Of a stretch of DNA of 64,000 bases, positions 36,869 through 48,642 are shown piece by piece. The notes beneath the pieces are model-generated. The model searched no databases. It had not been told where the DNA came from and worked only from the letters and a program-made list of their open reading frames with translations. The translations under genes were made by a program, and so were the position numbers. The number at the start of each line of letters is the position of its first letter. Position 1 is the stretch's first letter. The DNA is from Castor canadensis (lineage: Eukaryota > Chordata > Mammalia > Rodentia > Castoridae), in assembly GCF_047511655.1 (NCBI RefSeq), contig NC_133405.1, forward strand, positions 92,353,046 to 92,417,045, written 5' to 3'.

Positions 36869-38050
36869 CAGACTTTTTGAGGGTCATTAACCAAGTACAA
36901 ACATGTTGGAGACAAGATAGCCTCCTCACCAAATGGTATAGGGAAAACTGGATATCCACATGTAGAAAACAGACTGGAATTAGGTCTCTTCACCTTTTAC
37001 AAAAATCAATTCAAGCCAGGAAAATCACTTCAAGATCTAGGTATAAGTCTTGGTTTTCCGAATAGGACGCCAATAACTCAGGAAATAACAAGACTTCATG
37101 AATGTGATTATATCAAATTAAGCTTCTGCACAACAAAGGAAACAGTTATCAGCCTGAAAAGACAGCCTACAGAAAGGGAGAAAATCTTTGCCAGCTACCC
37201 ATCTGATCTGCAATACATAAAGAACTCAAAAAATTAAAACACCAAAATAATATGCCAATTAATAAATGGGCAAATGAATAGACAGTTCTCAAAAGAAGGA
37301 ATACAAATGGCCAATAAATACATGGGAAAAATTTTCAGCACCTTTAGCCATCAGGGAAATGCAAGTCAAAACTACAAAATTCCATTTCAACCCAGTCAGA
37401 ATGACTATCATTAAGAAAACAAACAAATACCAGTGAGGCTGAAGTGGGGGGAAGAACCCTTTTACACTGTTGCTGGGAATTAGTGTGGACACTATGGAAA
37501 TCAGAATGGAGGTTTCTCAAAAAATGAAAAATAGAACTACCATATGATCCTGCTATACCACTCCTAGGTATATACCCAAAGGAATCAAAATCAGCATACA
37601 ATGGAAATATCTGCACATTCATATATATCAAGGCACTAGTCACAATAGACAAACTATGGAATCAGCCTTGGTGCCATCAACAGATGAATGGATAAAGAAA
37701 TATTATATATATATATTTTTTTTCACAATGAAGTATTATGAATGAAATTATGTCATTTGCAGTAAAATGGACGGTACACCAGATCATGTTAAGTGAAATA
37801 AGCTAGGCTCAGAAACTCAACTATTGCATGTTTTCTTTCATATGTGGAATCTATACCAACAAAAAGGGATGAAACTAAAAGGGGACTACTTCAAAAGAGG
37901 ACAGGGACCAGTGGGCGGGGGAAGGGTGACAAAACAGGGTCATGGGAAGGTTAAATATGATCAAACTGCATTATATTCATGTATGAAAATGTCATAATGA
38001 AATCCATTACTTTGTACAATATACACTAATAGAAAGTCAAGACATGTTCT
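36868..38050 (+). mobile_element. L1 ORF2 3' fragment with 3' UTR, older subfamily
   Basis: A plus-strand ORF2 C-terminal region and 3' UTR with many frame breaks. Recognisable segments include 'ctaccatatgatcctgc' (37538) and 'gcatgttttctttcat' (37827). The 3' UTR differs from that of the young copies and lacks the long G-tract of those elements, so an older subfamily is likely. The 5' end is truncated. Confidence 0.85.
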
Positions 38051-38137
38051 AATACATTAAAATACACATAGCACTTAAATGGGCAATATTACATAGTACA
38101 TAAATGCAAAAAAGTATAAAATGACATACGCAAAAAA

Positions 38138-38312
38138 TATTTTTGAGACAGGGTCTAACTATGCAGCCCAGAATGTACTCAAACTCGTGATCCTCCTTCC
38201 TCAGAAAAGATGGGCTTGGAAAACATCACTGTTTTTTCTGTTCATTAACAGTGTTGGGATTGAACCCAGAGTCTGGTGGATGCTCTACCAATAAACTACA
38301 TCCCCAGCCCAG
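38138..38312 (-). mobile_element. B1-like fragment next to ID-like fragment
   Basis: 'aactatgcagcccagaatgt' (B1) and 'gtgttgggattgaaccca' with 'aactacatccccagccc' (ID). Confidence 0.78.
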
Positions 38313-38674
38313 GAAACATCACTTTAATTTCAAAATTTTATACGCAGGAATTCAGTCCCATCTATTGGTTTATGGCGTCCACATATATGCATGAAAATAC
38401 AGAACCAAATCAGATTGTCCCATAAAAGAGCTTCAAATTGACCTAATAGTAGAATGTAATAACCATAGTCAAAAAGAAAGTGAGTTTTTTTTAATGTTTG
38501 CCTTTCTCACCTAAGTTTCTACTCTTTGGAAATTTTCCCTATTTAGGGGGTATTTTATAGGAATGGGACCATTTATTCTGCACTTTTATGGATTGCACCT
38601 GAGGGCACATTCAGATATAAAGACAAGTTCTACTTTAAGGAAATATTAAACAATGGGAACAATACTGGAATAGG

Positions 38675-38800
38675 TAACCTGGGCTTGATGCTCAACTCTA
38701 CCACGTGGTACCCAGCCATGATACATTGGGCAAGCCACTACCCCTAACCTAGGTCTATAAAATAAGGAGCTTGGCATGAATATTATTAAACATAGGGTCT
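38675..38800 (+). mobile_element. MIR SINE relic
   Basis: 'ttgggcaagccactacccct' and 'tataaaataaggagc' are the MIR 3' core in order. Confidence 0.65.
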
Positions 38801-39159
38801 TATCCATCTCCTCTGTTGGACATGGAGAAGACTATCACTTTGAAGCCGCTGGTTCAGTCATGACTCACTTAACATGGATGTTACAAGAAACACTTTATTA
38901 AGGGGTCTTTGTTGCTTCGCAAACATCCTCACTAAACAGCTAAAACATCACTAGGCAGTATAATCTTATAGGACCACTGTCATATATGATGTATCATTGA
39001 CTGAAACATTATATGGAACATGACTATAATTTGTTTTGCTAGAGGCAGAGATCAGAATTCACCCATGAAGAAAGTCGGACTTTACTTTTCAAAAGCAAAA
39101 AAAATCTCAAGTGCTTGACTTAAAAGGCTATTTTCAAATGATATCTGCATTTCTCCAAT

Positions 39160-39232
39160 CTTTTTTTTTTTAACAGTGTTAGGGATGGACAGGGTCTGAC
39201 ACATGCTAGGTAAGCACTCTACCAGACTTCTT
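39160..39232 (-). mobile_element. ID-like SINE, truncated
   Basis: Poly-T, 'acatgctaggtaagcactct'. Confidence 0.78.
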
Positions 39233-39549
39233 TTAAAGGTTAGCCTTGTCAAGGTATTTAAGGAAATTTTAGGAATAGAGACTTGTACCCTATCCTGGGT
39301 GGAAAAGACTGCGAGGCCCTCCAGGCTGGAGAAATCAAGATAGTCTCTGTAAAACATGGCAGCTGATATAGGTGTGGCTATATACAGGTATATGTTCTTC
39401 CACAATATTAATTTATTAAGAATTACCTTGAGGTACTATAATACTGTAAATCATCACAGGTCGTACACTAAGCATACTACAGTGAAAGATGCAGGACAAT
39501 CTTTCTAAAGGGCAATCTCAAAATATATATATCAAAAGCCTTAAATTTG

Positions 39550-39655
39550 GCTGGTTGAGTGGCTCAAGTGTTAAGAGCACCTGCTTAATGAGCGTGAGGC
39601 CCTGAGTTCAAACTCCAGTGCAACCCACCCCCCCAAAAAAAAAAAGAAAAAAAGT
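39550..39655 (+). mobile_element. ID-like SINE
   Basis: 'gctggttgagtggctcaagt' to 'gttcaaactccagtgcaacc', then C/A-rich tail. AAAAGCCTTAAATTT and AAAAGTCTTAAATTT flank it. Confidence 0.92.
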
Positions 39656-39828
39656 CTTAAATTTTTGCATTCCAGTTCTAGAAATTTCTTAGAGAAATAA
39701 TCACGAATGTTACAAAGATTTATTTATCAGGTGTTCCTATGCTTCTTTTCTTCCTTCAACACTTATTTACTGAATGCATACTCTGTACGAGGGAGCACTG
39801 TTTAAGATCATGAAAAACTGGAACTTCA

Positions 39829-39852
39829 GTTCACACCTTTCAAGGTGTGAAC
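39829..39852. repeat. 24-bp inverted repeat, 11-bp arms
   Basis: GTTCACACCTT, two central bases, then AAGGTGTGAAC. Confidence 0.97.
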
Positions 39853-39984
39853 ATAGGCAACTGGCTAAATAATGAATCATACATAAATCAGAATACAATG
39901 CAGCCATGAAAATGGTATACAAGTATACATAATGACATAGATAGGAAAAGAGGTCATTATATTAAGTTGAACAGCAAATTTAAT

Positions 39985-40078
39985 ACCCTTCCTGGGCTGA
40001 GGGTGTACCTAAGTGGTAGCATGCATTCCTGGAATGGGCTGGGCCCTGGGATCTATCCCCAGCAACACAAAATAAAAT
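39985..40078 (+). mobile_element. ID SINE, diverged
   Basis: 'gggctgagggtgtacctaag' and 'gatctatccccagcaacac'. Confidence 0.82.
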
Positions 40079-40243
40079 TAAATAAGCAAAAGTTACCCTT
40101 GTATGCTGCTTTGGAGGAAAAAGCTAAAAAGAACATTTTAAGGACAACCAAAGAAATTTGTAGACTGGACATTATGTAATACTAAGAAAAATACCAAATT
40201 CTGTATTGTGGTTTTAAAGGAGATGCTTTTATACTGAAGGATT

Positions 40244-40267
40244 TTAAGGATGACATGTCATCCTTAA
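40244..40267. repeat. Perfect 24-bp palindrome
   Basis: TTAAGGATGACA followed at once by its exact reverse complement. No spacer. Confidence 0.97.
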
Positions 40268-40299
40268 CTCATATGATTCAGAAAAATTAAAACACACAT

Positions 40300-40728
40300 A
40301 TGTATAGTCAGTCTTATATCCTCAGGGATATATTGGATTCAATCAAATTATGTCTGAGCCAGGCACAGTGGCACATGCTTCTAATCCGAGTACTCAAGGG
40401 CCAAGGCAGGAGGATCTTAAAAGATTTAAGGCCAGTCAGGGCTACATAGTAAGACTTTGTCTTGGAAAAAAATGTGTCTGTATTAAATATGTACACTTTC
40501 TTACCATTATTTCTTAAAAACTACAGTACAACAACTATTTATGTACTATCAGATATTATAAGTAATTTAGGAATGATTTAAAGTATAGGAAGGGTATGTG
40601 GAGTTTATATGCAAATACTATACCATTTTATATAAGGAACTTGGAACATTTGTGGATTTGGGTATCCTGAGGGGTAGGGATGGGGTTCTGAAACCAATCC
40701 CTCTCAGATACCAAGGGATGACTTGTAC
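40300..40728 (+). mobile_element. MER2-like Tigger element split by a B1-like SINE
   Basis: It shares 'tattataagtaatttaggaa' and 'tttatatgcaaatactatac' with the copy at 10138-10456 and ends 'gggatgacttgta'. The SINE at 40355-40472 interrupts its 5' part. Confidence 0.78.
40355..40472 (+). mobile_element. B1-like SINE inside a MER2-like element
   Basis: 'gagccaggcacagtggcaca' to 'taagactttgtcttggaaaa'. Confidence 0.88.
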
Positions 40729-40931
40729 ATATAAACCTAATACGGCAAATTCTTAATCATTGATTCTAGCTGGTGGAAGATAGATGCCCATGTGCTATTT
40801 TCAGTACTTTTATGTTTAAAATTTTTCCTAAGTTGGAAGGGATGTAATGAATGAAAATTTAAAAAAGAAAATTTCTTCCCCAACCCCCCAGAGCTGGGAT
40901 TTCAGGAGATTTCTGTACTTACTGTTATTTT

Positions 40932-40992
40932 TTTACCAATAAAAAAATAATTTTTTATTATTTTTTATTTTTTATTATTTTTAATTATTTTA
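40932..40992. repeat. AT-rich (TTATT)n-like run
   Basis: Repeats of 'ttttttatta' over about 60 bp. Confidence 0.85.
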
Positions 40993-41470
40993 ATAATTCA
41001 TGCAGAACATAATTTAAAAAGTCAAGAAAGTGTTTTCAAACAAGTTACTATAAAATGAGCAAACAAAAAAGCCCCATTCCCAAAGCACTCTTACTAAATG
41101 ATCTTAACAAGCTCTAAGTGCTACACAAATTTAATATTACTTAGTAGATTTTTGTGTGGACATCACATTTTAAAGTTTTTCCTTCCATTCTCATAGTATG
41201 AAACTTCAATTCACAGTAATGAATTCAGAAAGGAAAGGAATAATACCAGGTATAACAAAGCATTCCCCCTTTCCTATATTACCTCTTCCAAAAAGACTTG
41301 AGACAAAACTAGACTTTGTTCTTACACTGACCATAAAGAGAAGGAAAAGTAAACCTACCCCATATATACCTCAACCCAGGCCCTGTGCTTAGTCTATATC
41401 ATGAATGGGAAGACATGGTGTGGGAGGGAAAAAAAAAGACATAAGGCAAAACTGTATGGTAAAAATTATC

Positions 41471-41805
41471 ACCAAGGCAAGGTGGCTCACGCCTGTAATT
41501 TCAGCTACTCAGGAGGTAGAGATTGGACAGGTTAAAATTCAAGGCCAGTCCTATCAAAAAAGTTCACAAGACCCCCATCAACCAATAAAGCTACGCATGG
41601 CAGTGCAGTGGTACAGGTCTGTCAACCCAGATATGTAGGAAGTGTAAATAGGTGGATTGCTATTCAGGCCTGCCTGGGCATCAACTCGAGACACTATTCA
41701 GAAAATAACTAAAGCAAAAAAGGGCTGGGGGCACGGCTCATAATGGTAGAGTACCTGCCTAGCAAGCACCAGGCCGTAAGTATACCTCAGTACCCACCCC
41801 AAAAA
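41471..41805 (+). mobile_element. Three-part composite SINE, full length
   Basis: Unit 1 'aaggcaaggtggctcacgcc', unit 2 'gctacgcatggcagtgcagt', tRNA part 'ggctgggggcacggctcata'. The linker 'aataactaaagcaaaaaagg' joins unit 2 to the tRNA part. Confidence 0.9.
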
Positions 41806-41813
41806 ATACACAA

Positions 41814-41815
<2 letters not shown>

Positions 41816-41848
<33 letters not shown>
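41816..41848 (+). repeat. (CA)n microsatellite
   Basis: About 16 CA units, the tail of the three-part SINE at 41471-41805. Confidence 0.95.
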
Positions 41849-41849
<1 letters not shown>

Positions 41850-42000
41850 GGATGGGGAGGCTGTTGTGTTAATTTCTCTCTGTACTTTTTCAGTACATTT
41901 GAAATATCTCCAAAGTAGAAATGCAAGTATTACCGGAAAAGGTAAAAGTGTCCCTGACCACTCCCCCCTCCCACCCAAAAAGTGTCAGCTTGTTCTAGTT

Positions 42001-42068
<68 letters not shown>

Positions 42069-42072
42069 AGCA
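42001..42072 (+). repeat. (GT)n(GA)n compound microsatellite
   Basis: About 12 GT then about 19 GA units. It adjoins the antisense ID SINE at 42088. Confidence 0.95.
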
Positions 42073-42087
42073 AGAGAGCACGCGCTA

Positions 42088-42168
42088 AGTAAGATATGCT
42101 GGAGACTGAACCCAAGCCTCACAAATGCTATGAAAGCACTCTACCACTGAGCTCCACCACTAGCTCTA
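42088..42168 (-). mobile_element. ID SINE
   Basis: 'gctggagactgaacccaagc' and 'actctaccactgagctccac'. Its A-rich-tail side is now the GT/GA repeat at 42001-42072. Confidence 0.85.
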
Positions 42169-42764
42169 GCATTAAAACAAACATAAACAGCATCATAAAT
42201 TATGTACTATCTTGCAATTTGCCAAAATTGTCTTCAAAATAGCTATATTAACTTATAGCACTTGGAAGTATTAGAGCAGACTCTTCCCATACTTCTATGA
42301 CTTTGTACTGTCAAATTACTTTTGCCAATCTAATGATTAAAAGATTTCATTTTAGTTTGCCTTTGTGAATCTTAATTTGAGTACCTTTTCTTGGTATTGG
42401 ACATTTTCAGTTTTCTATTCTGAGAAAAGTCTGTCCTCTTTTCTTATCCTTTAAATGTTACCCTTATCAGTAAGATGAGAACACACCAAAATGTTCATAA
42501 TGACTGAATACTGGAGAGGAATTATGATGCCTGCAAATATCTACTTTTTCTAGATTTTCCTGACTCAACTCAGTGATGGATATTAGAAGATGCTAAAAAA
42601 AAAAAAAAGGATGGAAAAATTCTTTTAGACAAAAGCATTACTTTCAGGGTGCTTTACTGAAGGAGTATGTTAATACCCCTAAGGAGGTCATAAAATCTAG
42701 CTCAAAGAAATAAATGCATCTGAAGTATTTTTGAGTTCATGGCCTATTTTCATATATCTTGCTT

Positions 42765-43000
42765 AATCCTAACCAATTTCTGTATGACATTCTCTGCTGC
42801 ATTCATGTAAACGGCTATAGCACATTCTATTCTGTTCATTCCTCATGACTGTCCTAATCCTTGAGTGTGATTTATAAGTCTCCCTCCCCTAGAAGACCAC
42901 CAGTTCTCTGTTTTCCATACTCCAGTTGCTTATCTTTGTATTCCCAGCATGTAGCAACAATAAGTATGTCCTCAATAAGTATTTGTTGAATGAATATGAT
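42765..43000 (+). mobile_element. L2 LINE 3' end relic
   Basis: 'tattcccagcatgtagcaac' and 'aagtatttgttgaatgaat' are the L2 end. The following 43000-43240 has MIR-like 'aaaggatgaggaaacc' wording. Confidence 0.75.
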
Positions 43001-43671
43001 TGCCCTCATTTAAAGGATGAGGAAACCGTCTCAATGATGAAGTAATTTGCCAACTAACATAGCTATTACCTATTTCTTTTACACAAATTACAATGGCCTT
43101 ATCTTTGTAGAATACTCTCTAGTTTCAATACTTTAAAATGTATCACTGCACTTAAATGTTCACAGCAACCTATAAAGCAGGCATTTTGATTTACCATTTT
43201 GTAGATAAGAATGAAAATTAAGTGATACACCATCGGCCTACTCAAGCTCTAATTTATATGAAGTTCAGCTGTCTCTATGATTACTGTGTTTAGGAGCCTC
43301 TATATGTACAAACATTTTTAGGAGCATAGAGGGAAGGGAGAAGGTAAGAGGAAGGCAGTTAAAGCAACAGAACAGAGCTCGACACTAGGTTAAGTTCATC
43401 TACAAACCATAAACTGGTATTGTACTACCAACTTCACGCACCACTTTGAAACCACATCTTGACCCAAAGGCTTTTCATGACATTACCCTGTATTCACCAG
43501 ACAGTGGAAGACTTTCTTATGTATCAGCAGTCTCAAATGCTAGGGAGGCACATAGAATTAGGAGACCTTTGATAAACAATAGACATACTATTATCATGCT
43601 TGAACAGCATAAGGGAAGAAAGAGTGACACGAAAGAGCTAACAAACTTTAAATATAATCTCATTTACAGTC

Positions 43672-43785
43672 CTTAACTGGATTATAAATTTCTCAAGGGC
43701 CAAGACCAAGTCTCACTCACTTTATGTCCCTAATTCCCTGTACTGAGAAACACTCAGTAAATGCTTATTCAACTGGAAAGAGGTA
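43672..43785 (+). mobile_element. L2 LINE 3' end relic
   Basis: 'aatttctcaagggccaagac' through 'tcagtaaatgcttattcaa' is a short L2 terminal segment. Confidence 0.65.
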
Positions 43786-43833
43786 AGGTGTGTGAAAAGA
43801 AAGATATAGTATTAATTTTTAAATGAACGATGG

Positions 43834-43965
43834 TTTCCATTTATTGAGCACTTACTATGGGCCATATGCTATACTTTAGATACTATGCAAAATATTAAAA
43901 GGGATAATTACCTCTTCTCTAACCTGTTATATAAGGTGCTATTCAAGTATGTTAATAGTGGTGAC
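43834..43965 (+). mobile_element. MIR SINE relic
   Basis: 'tttattgagcacttactatg' followed by 'ctatactttagatactatgc' is the MIR 5' core. Confidence 0.75.
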
Positions 43966-44397
43966 ACTGACATCTATTGGGAAGACTCATTATGGGTTAC
44001 TAAGGTTATAGCAGAACCTTGAACAGAAGAACCCTGAACAGTAGGGGGCTGTGTAGATGGAGAGATCAAGGCAATCAATGTAATACACATCACTACAGAA
44101 CTGGGTAAGACCCTTCGGAGTATGAATGTGACTCGTAAGGCTTTGCAAAGTGAAAAAGTACTCTGGTGGAACATTCAGTTATCACTGGCTAGACTCTAAG
44201 ACCTAAAATGACCAAAGAACAAATCCCATCCCTCCCCACCACTAATGGCCCTACGTAGTCATAAAGGGTCCAGAAACACCTTGTTAACTGGGTATTTCAC
44301 CACCCTTGACTGCCAACCTGAGCTGCTAGAAGAGCTAAATGAACTAGTATATTAAAAAATTACCACCTACTGATCGCCTTTAGTGTACTAAAATATT

Positions 44398-44528
44398 ACT
44401 TTTTTTTTTTTTTGGTTTTTTGAGACAAGATCTTGCTATGTAGCCCAGGCTGGCCTGAAATTCACGATCCTCCTGCCTCCCAAGGGCTAGGATTCAGGCA
44501 TGTACTGTACCACCACACTTTGCTTCTA
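44398..44528 (-). mobile_element. B1-like SINE
   Basis: 'cttgctatgtagcccaggct' to 'tgtaccaccacactttgc'. Confidence 0.92.
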
Positions 44529-45618
44529 AAACCTTACATTTTTCTCATTTAATTCCAATGACCAAATAAAGTATTTCCCCAGATAAAACTAAGGTTAACT
44601 TACCCAAACTAATAGAACTAATAAGTGACCAGGGTCCAAATCTGGACTCGATGATTTCTGCTATTACCAAGGCTTCTCAAACCTTTCTACCTAAATTCTA
44701 ATACAAATTTTCTATTTACAAAGAAAAAAAAATAAGGGAGAATGAAGAGGCAGCCTGGGGAATGGAAATTAAGTGGAAAAAAGGGACTGTGTACAAAGTT
44801 CAAAGCTACCCAGGGTAAAGAGGGATTTTCCTTGATATCACCTTTTATCTTAATCTCATTAGCTGATTTCAGGTCTGGGACAGAAATGTACCAAGAATAA
44901 GCCTGGAACATCCTGACGTACAATTCAGAAAAATCATCCAAGACTACTAGGGATCATGTGAAAAACAATCAGCCAACTTCAAGAGAGTTCCATTAACCAA
45001 AACAGGAACAATCCTCAGTACATTAGCTTTACTAATGTTTTGAAACTCAACAAGGTCTACATCCATGAGTGCCTAGTTATACACATATACATGTTTATGT
45101 ATCTTTCTGAATATGACAGGGAACCAACTCATTGTTTTGAAAGCTGTGTTTTAAAAAAAACTGAACATTTATTCTACTCTTTCTATATAAACTTTCTCTA
45201 TAAACTACATCACTGACTAACCAAATAAAAGAGGGGACCAAAACTACTGTATTGAAACATCAGCATTTTGCAGCCCCTGGTAAATAATTGGATTAAAAAA
45301 AATCTAGGACATCATCAAAACATAATGAAGGTTGTGAATGAACACCATTCACAATGGTCCTCACAACATGTTTGCCAAAGTGAACGAACCTAAATTTAAT
45401 CAAGTCTCTGGATTCATCTGGCAATGTGTAGGAAATAGAAATATTGATCTGGGGGCTACATTTTAAGAATCACTGCATATAGAAGATTTCAAATTTACTT
45501 CCACGTGATGGCAGTAAGTAGTATGGAGCAGTGAAAAGTGAAGTGTTTTACTCATAGACTGAGAAAGTAATGGCCAGAAAAACACAGTGAATCCTCCTGC
45601 CAACTACTGTCCTGTGTC

Positions 45619-45783
45619 AGCATTTCCCTGACCAGGAGCATCAGTATCACCTTGGGAACTCAAAACTGCAAAATTTGGGGCCCCCTCAGACTTACAGAAT
45701 GAGAAACTCTAGTGGTATGGCTCAATAATCTGTTCCAGCAAGCCCTTTAGATGATTCTGATGTTCCCTAAAATTTCAGAATCA
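45619..45783 (+). mobile_element. MER5A-like hAT element
   Basis: 'ccaggagcatcagtatcacc', 'ttggggccccctcagac' and 'caagccctttagatgattct' follow in the MER5A order. No coding capacity. Confidence 0.8.
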
Positions 45784-45789
45784 CACCCC

Positions 45790-45915
45790 AAACCCTACAA
45801 GGTAGGTAAATCTTCATTATTTTACAGATGAAGAACTGTGGCATGAAGAGGTTAAATAATATGTACAAGATGACACAGTTGAAAAGATACAGAGTCAGAA
45901 TTTGAACCACACTCT
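45790..45915 (+). mobile_element. MIR SINE relic
   Basis: 'tattttacagatgaagaact' with 'acacagttgaaaagat' is the MIR core and 3' order. It directly follows the MER5A element. Confidence 0.75.
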
Positions 45916-45927
45916 CCATCTGCTGCT

Positions 45928-46112
45928 TCTTTTTTTTTTTTTTTTTCAATTCTGGGGCTTGAACTCAGGGCCCTCACCTTGAGCCACTCCACCAGCCCTA
46001 TTTTTGTGAAGGGTTTTTTGAGCTATGGTCTCGTGAACTATTTGCCCGAGCTGGCTTCAAATCCTCCTGAGTAGCTAGGATTACAGGCATGAACCACTTG
46101 CGCCAGGCCAGA
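45928..46112 (-). mobile_element. Two-part SINE, tRNA part shortened
   Basis: 'ggcttgaactcagggccctc' then directly 'accttgagccactccacc', and B1 part to 'cgccaggcc'. Confidence 0.92.
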
Positions 46113-46164
46113 GTCTATCTTCTTAATCACTGTGTTGAAAAGTCTTTCTTTCCACTCATAAAAA

Positions 46165-46292
46165 CTTGAGACAGAAAGCAGTGGCCCATGCTTATAATCT
46201 CATCTACTTAGGAAGCCAAAGTAGGATAACTTGACCCCAGGAACTTGAGGTCACTGGGCAACACAGCAAGATCCTGTCTCAAAAAATATAGG
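46165..46292 (+). mobile_element. B1-like SINE
   Basis: 'gaaagcagtggcccatgctt' to 'caagatcctgtctcaaaaaa'. Confidence 0.88.
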
Positions 46293-47406
46293 AGAACAGA
46301 AATAAAAATATGTATAGTAGATGGGGAAAAAAAGCAAAGACCAAGAGAAATATGCCTCATTATAAAATAGATAAATATATGTAGCAAATAACAACCATTA
46401 AGCAATCTTTAAAAACTGTTCTAAAACAAACAGCCATCAAATGCAATATACCCAAGCATCTTCAAAACAATTATCTCTAACATCTAATTATAAGGACTTA
46501 AAACCTGAGTTGTACTAAAGATAGTACATAAATTCATGGTAGTATGTTCGGACTTTCCAATCTTCTAAATCTAAACTATCAGGATCATTCCAGAATAATT
46601 TAAATTCTCCCTGCTTTTAGTCACCACTTAATCCCTATTGAAAAGGAAAATCTGCTTTCTTTCAACATTTAAGATTATACAACCAAAATCTCAGGGTTGA
46701 AGAATTTTTGTAGAAAAATTTTAACATTTACCTAGTTCAGTCAGCACAGTACAAACTAAATCACATCTACAATACCAATTTTCATTGAATGATACCTTCA
46801 TAAAAACAAAAATATTCCAACTTTCTGTGAAAATCATTCTGGGATCAACTTATATCACCACTGTAATTTTAAAAGCCAAATGACTGAAAAAATTTTTTAA
46901 TCATTTTGAGTTCTCTTAAAGAACTCAAAAGTTGAAAATCCTCAGGTTAACAGCCTTACAAACAAACAAAACCTACAGTTGTTTTACTCATAGAGCACCA
47001 CTCCTTCAATACCTGAAAGCATTTCTATAACCAGAAAACCAAGCTGGATGACAAGTACATCAAGTTTTAGCAACTCAACCCCTGTGACACATCAAATGAG
47101 AAGCCTCCCAAGAATCTTAAGAGTTGAATTATCCCTGACATTAACATATATAAACATCTGGTAACCAGTCATTGAGGACAGGAGTCAGAGAAAAATACAG
47201 GAAAACACTTAAGTACACAAGTGCTTATGACTATCTACCATATAGATGGGGAGACTGCAGTAAAGCAGCCTAATATGGTCACAGCTACACAACAGATTTT
47301 TAACAACTTATCTTATTCCAGGAGAGGAAATATGGAATGTGAAGGGCAAATATTTTCAAAGCAACCAAGTTTGGCATTTTAATACTTCGAACTCATGGTT
47401 GAAAAC

Positions 47407-47427
47407 ACACAACAACAACAACAACAA
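47407..47427 (+). repeat. (AAC)n microsatellite
   Basis: CACAACAACAACAACAAC. Confidence 0.9.
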
Positions 47428-48619
47428 ATAACACAGCACTTCTATTGTGAATGTGCTGTTAAGAATTGGGAAAAAAATCAAACATTGGAATCCCTACTGT
47501 GTGCAAAGTTCTTTAACAGTACTCTATAGTTATCCTAGTTCCACATGATCTTGTTTAAATTTTTTAACTACAGAAACATTCCAGTGCAAATATCTAACTA
47601 TATCTAATGTGCTCAAAAATGCTTTTGTTGAAAACATAAACTTGCTGCAATTCTCAAGAAATCAAATTACTATTTAGCCAATTTTCAGAGTGACTCTTCT
47701 TTATCAATTCAAAGTCCTGAACTCATGACCCATAGCAATGGTGATTTACAATCATATTTCATCTAAATACCTCAAAATTTTCATTCATGATGTTTCTCCC
47801 TTTCTGCCCCTTCAACTTGAGGTTCTTATTTTTATTCTTCTTCCTTGAAATCCTAACTTTAAATATAGGCACAAGAAGCCTTGCCCTGACCACTTTTGTG
47901 TGTAAGTCAAAGGCTGGTTGGAACCTGTATCCAACTTCCTTTCTCTAGTTTTGAAGATGAAATGGATATAGGGCAGATCCCAAAATGGCTAAGGTTGCAT
48001 AAGAAATGAACAATTTAAAGGACTTTATACTAGGCTTCCAGATGAAATAAAAAGAAAAATAACAGGAAAAGTACAGTTGTGTATAATAGCTGAAAACCAG
48101 GATCTAAGAGTAAGCTCTTAAAAACTGTTTTAGTGTGACAGCCAAAGAACTCGTCAGTAGGTATCATTAGCTTTGATGCTATAGGTCAGAACAGCTGAGA
48201 TATTGCTACCAAGAAAATAAAGAGCAACACTATATTATATTATAAAATAACCAAATCACCTAAGGATATGGCTACCATGCATGAAAACCCCCAAAGGCAC
48301 AATCAGGTCATTATAGGAAACATCAGCTTCTTCTACCAGGAGGCCTACTTTTTATCTGGAACAGTAAACAGGGCCAAGACATGGAACTGAAGTCAGGTAT
48401 CAAATTGGACTTTGCCACAGAAAAAGGAATCCATGACTAGTTATTTTAGGATAGTGACTAGACCAGCAGTATCAACTCCAACTGGGATACAGGAGATTAC
48501 TACCATTGTTCCATTATAATGGGTTCTCCCGAGTCTTTTAACAAGAATGGGCTAGAGACCTCTATGGGCTGTAATTTCCAAACGTGTAGAAAACTGTAGA
48601 CAAATTCTTCAACAATTAA

Positions 48620-48642
48620 CGAGTGACTTCTTAAAAGTCACT
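48620..48642. repeat. 23-bp inverted repeat, 9-bp arms
   Basis: GAGTGACTT, a 5-nt loop, AAGTCACTC. Confidence 0.9.

Larger units (their letters stand above)
43000..44397. other. Large intron with old MIR/L2 traces
   Basis: Apart from the listed relics (43672-43785, 43834-43965) and MIR-like wording at 43010-43240, single-copy in appearance. Confidence 0.5.

Noticed and set aside
41743..42150. 135-codon frame
   Set aside because: Most of it is translated CA, GT and GA microsatellite plus SINE sequence.
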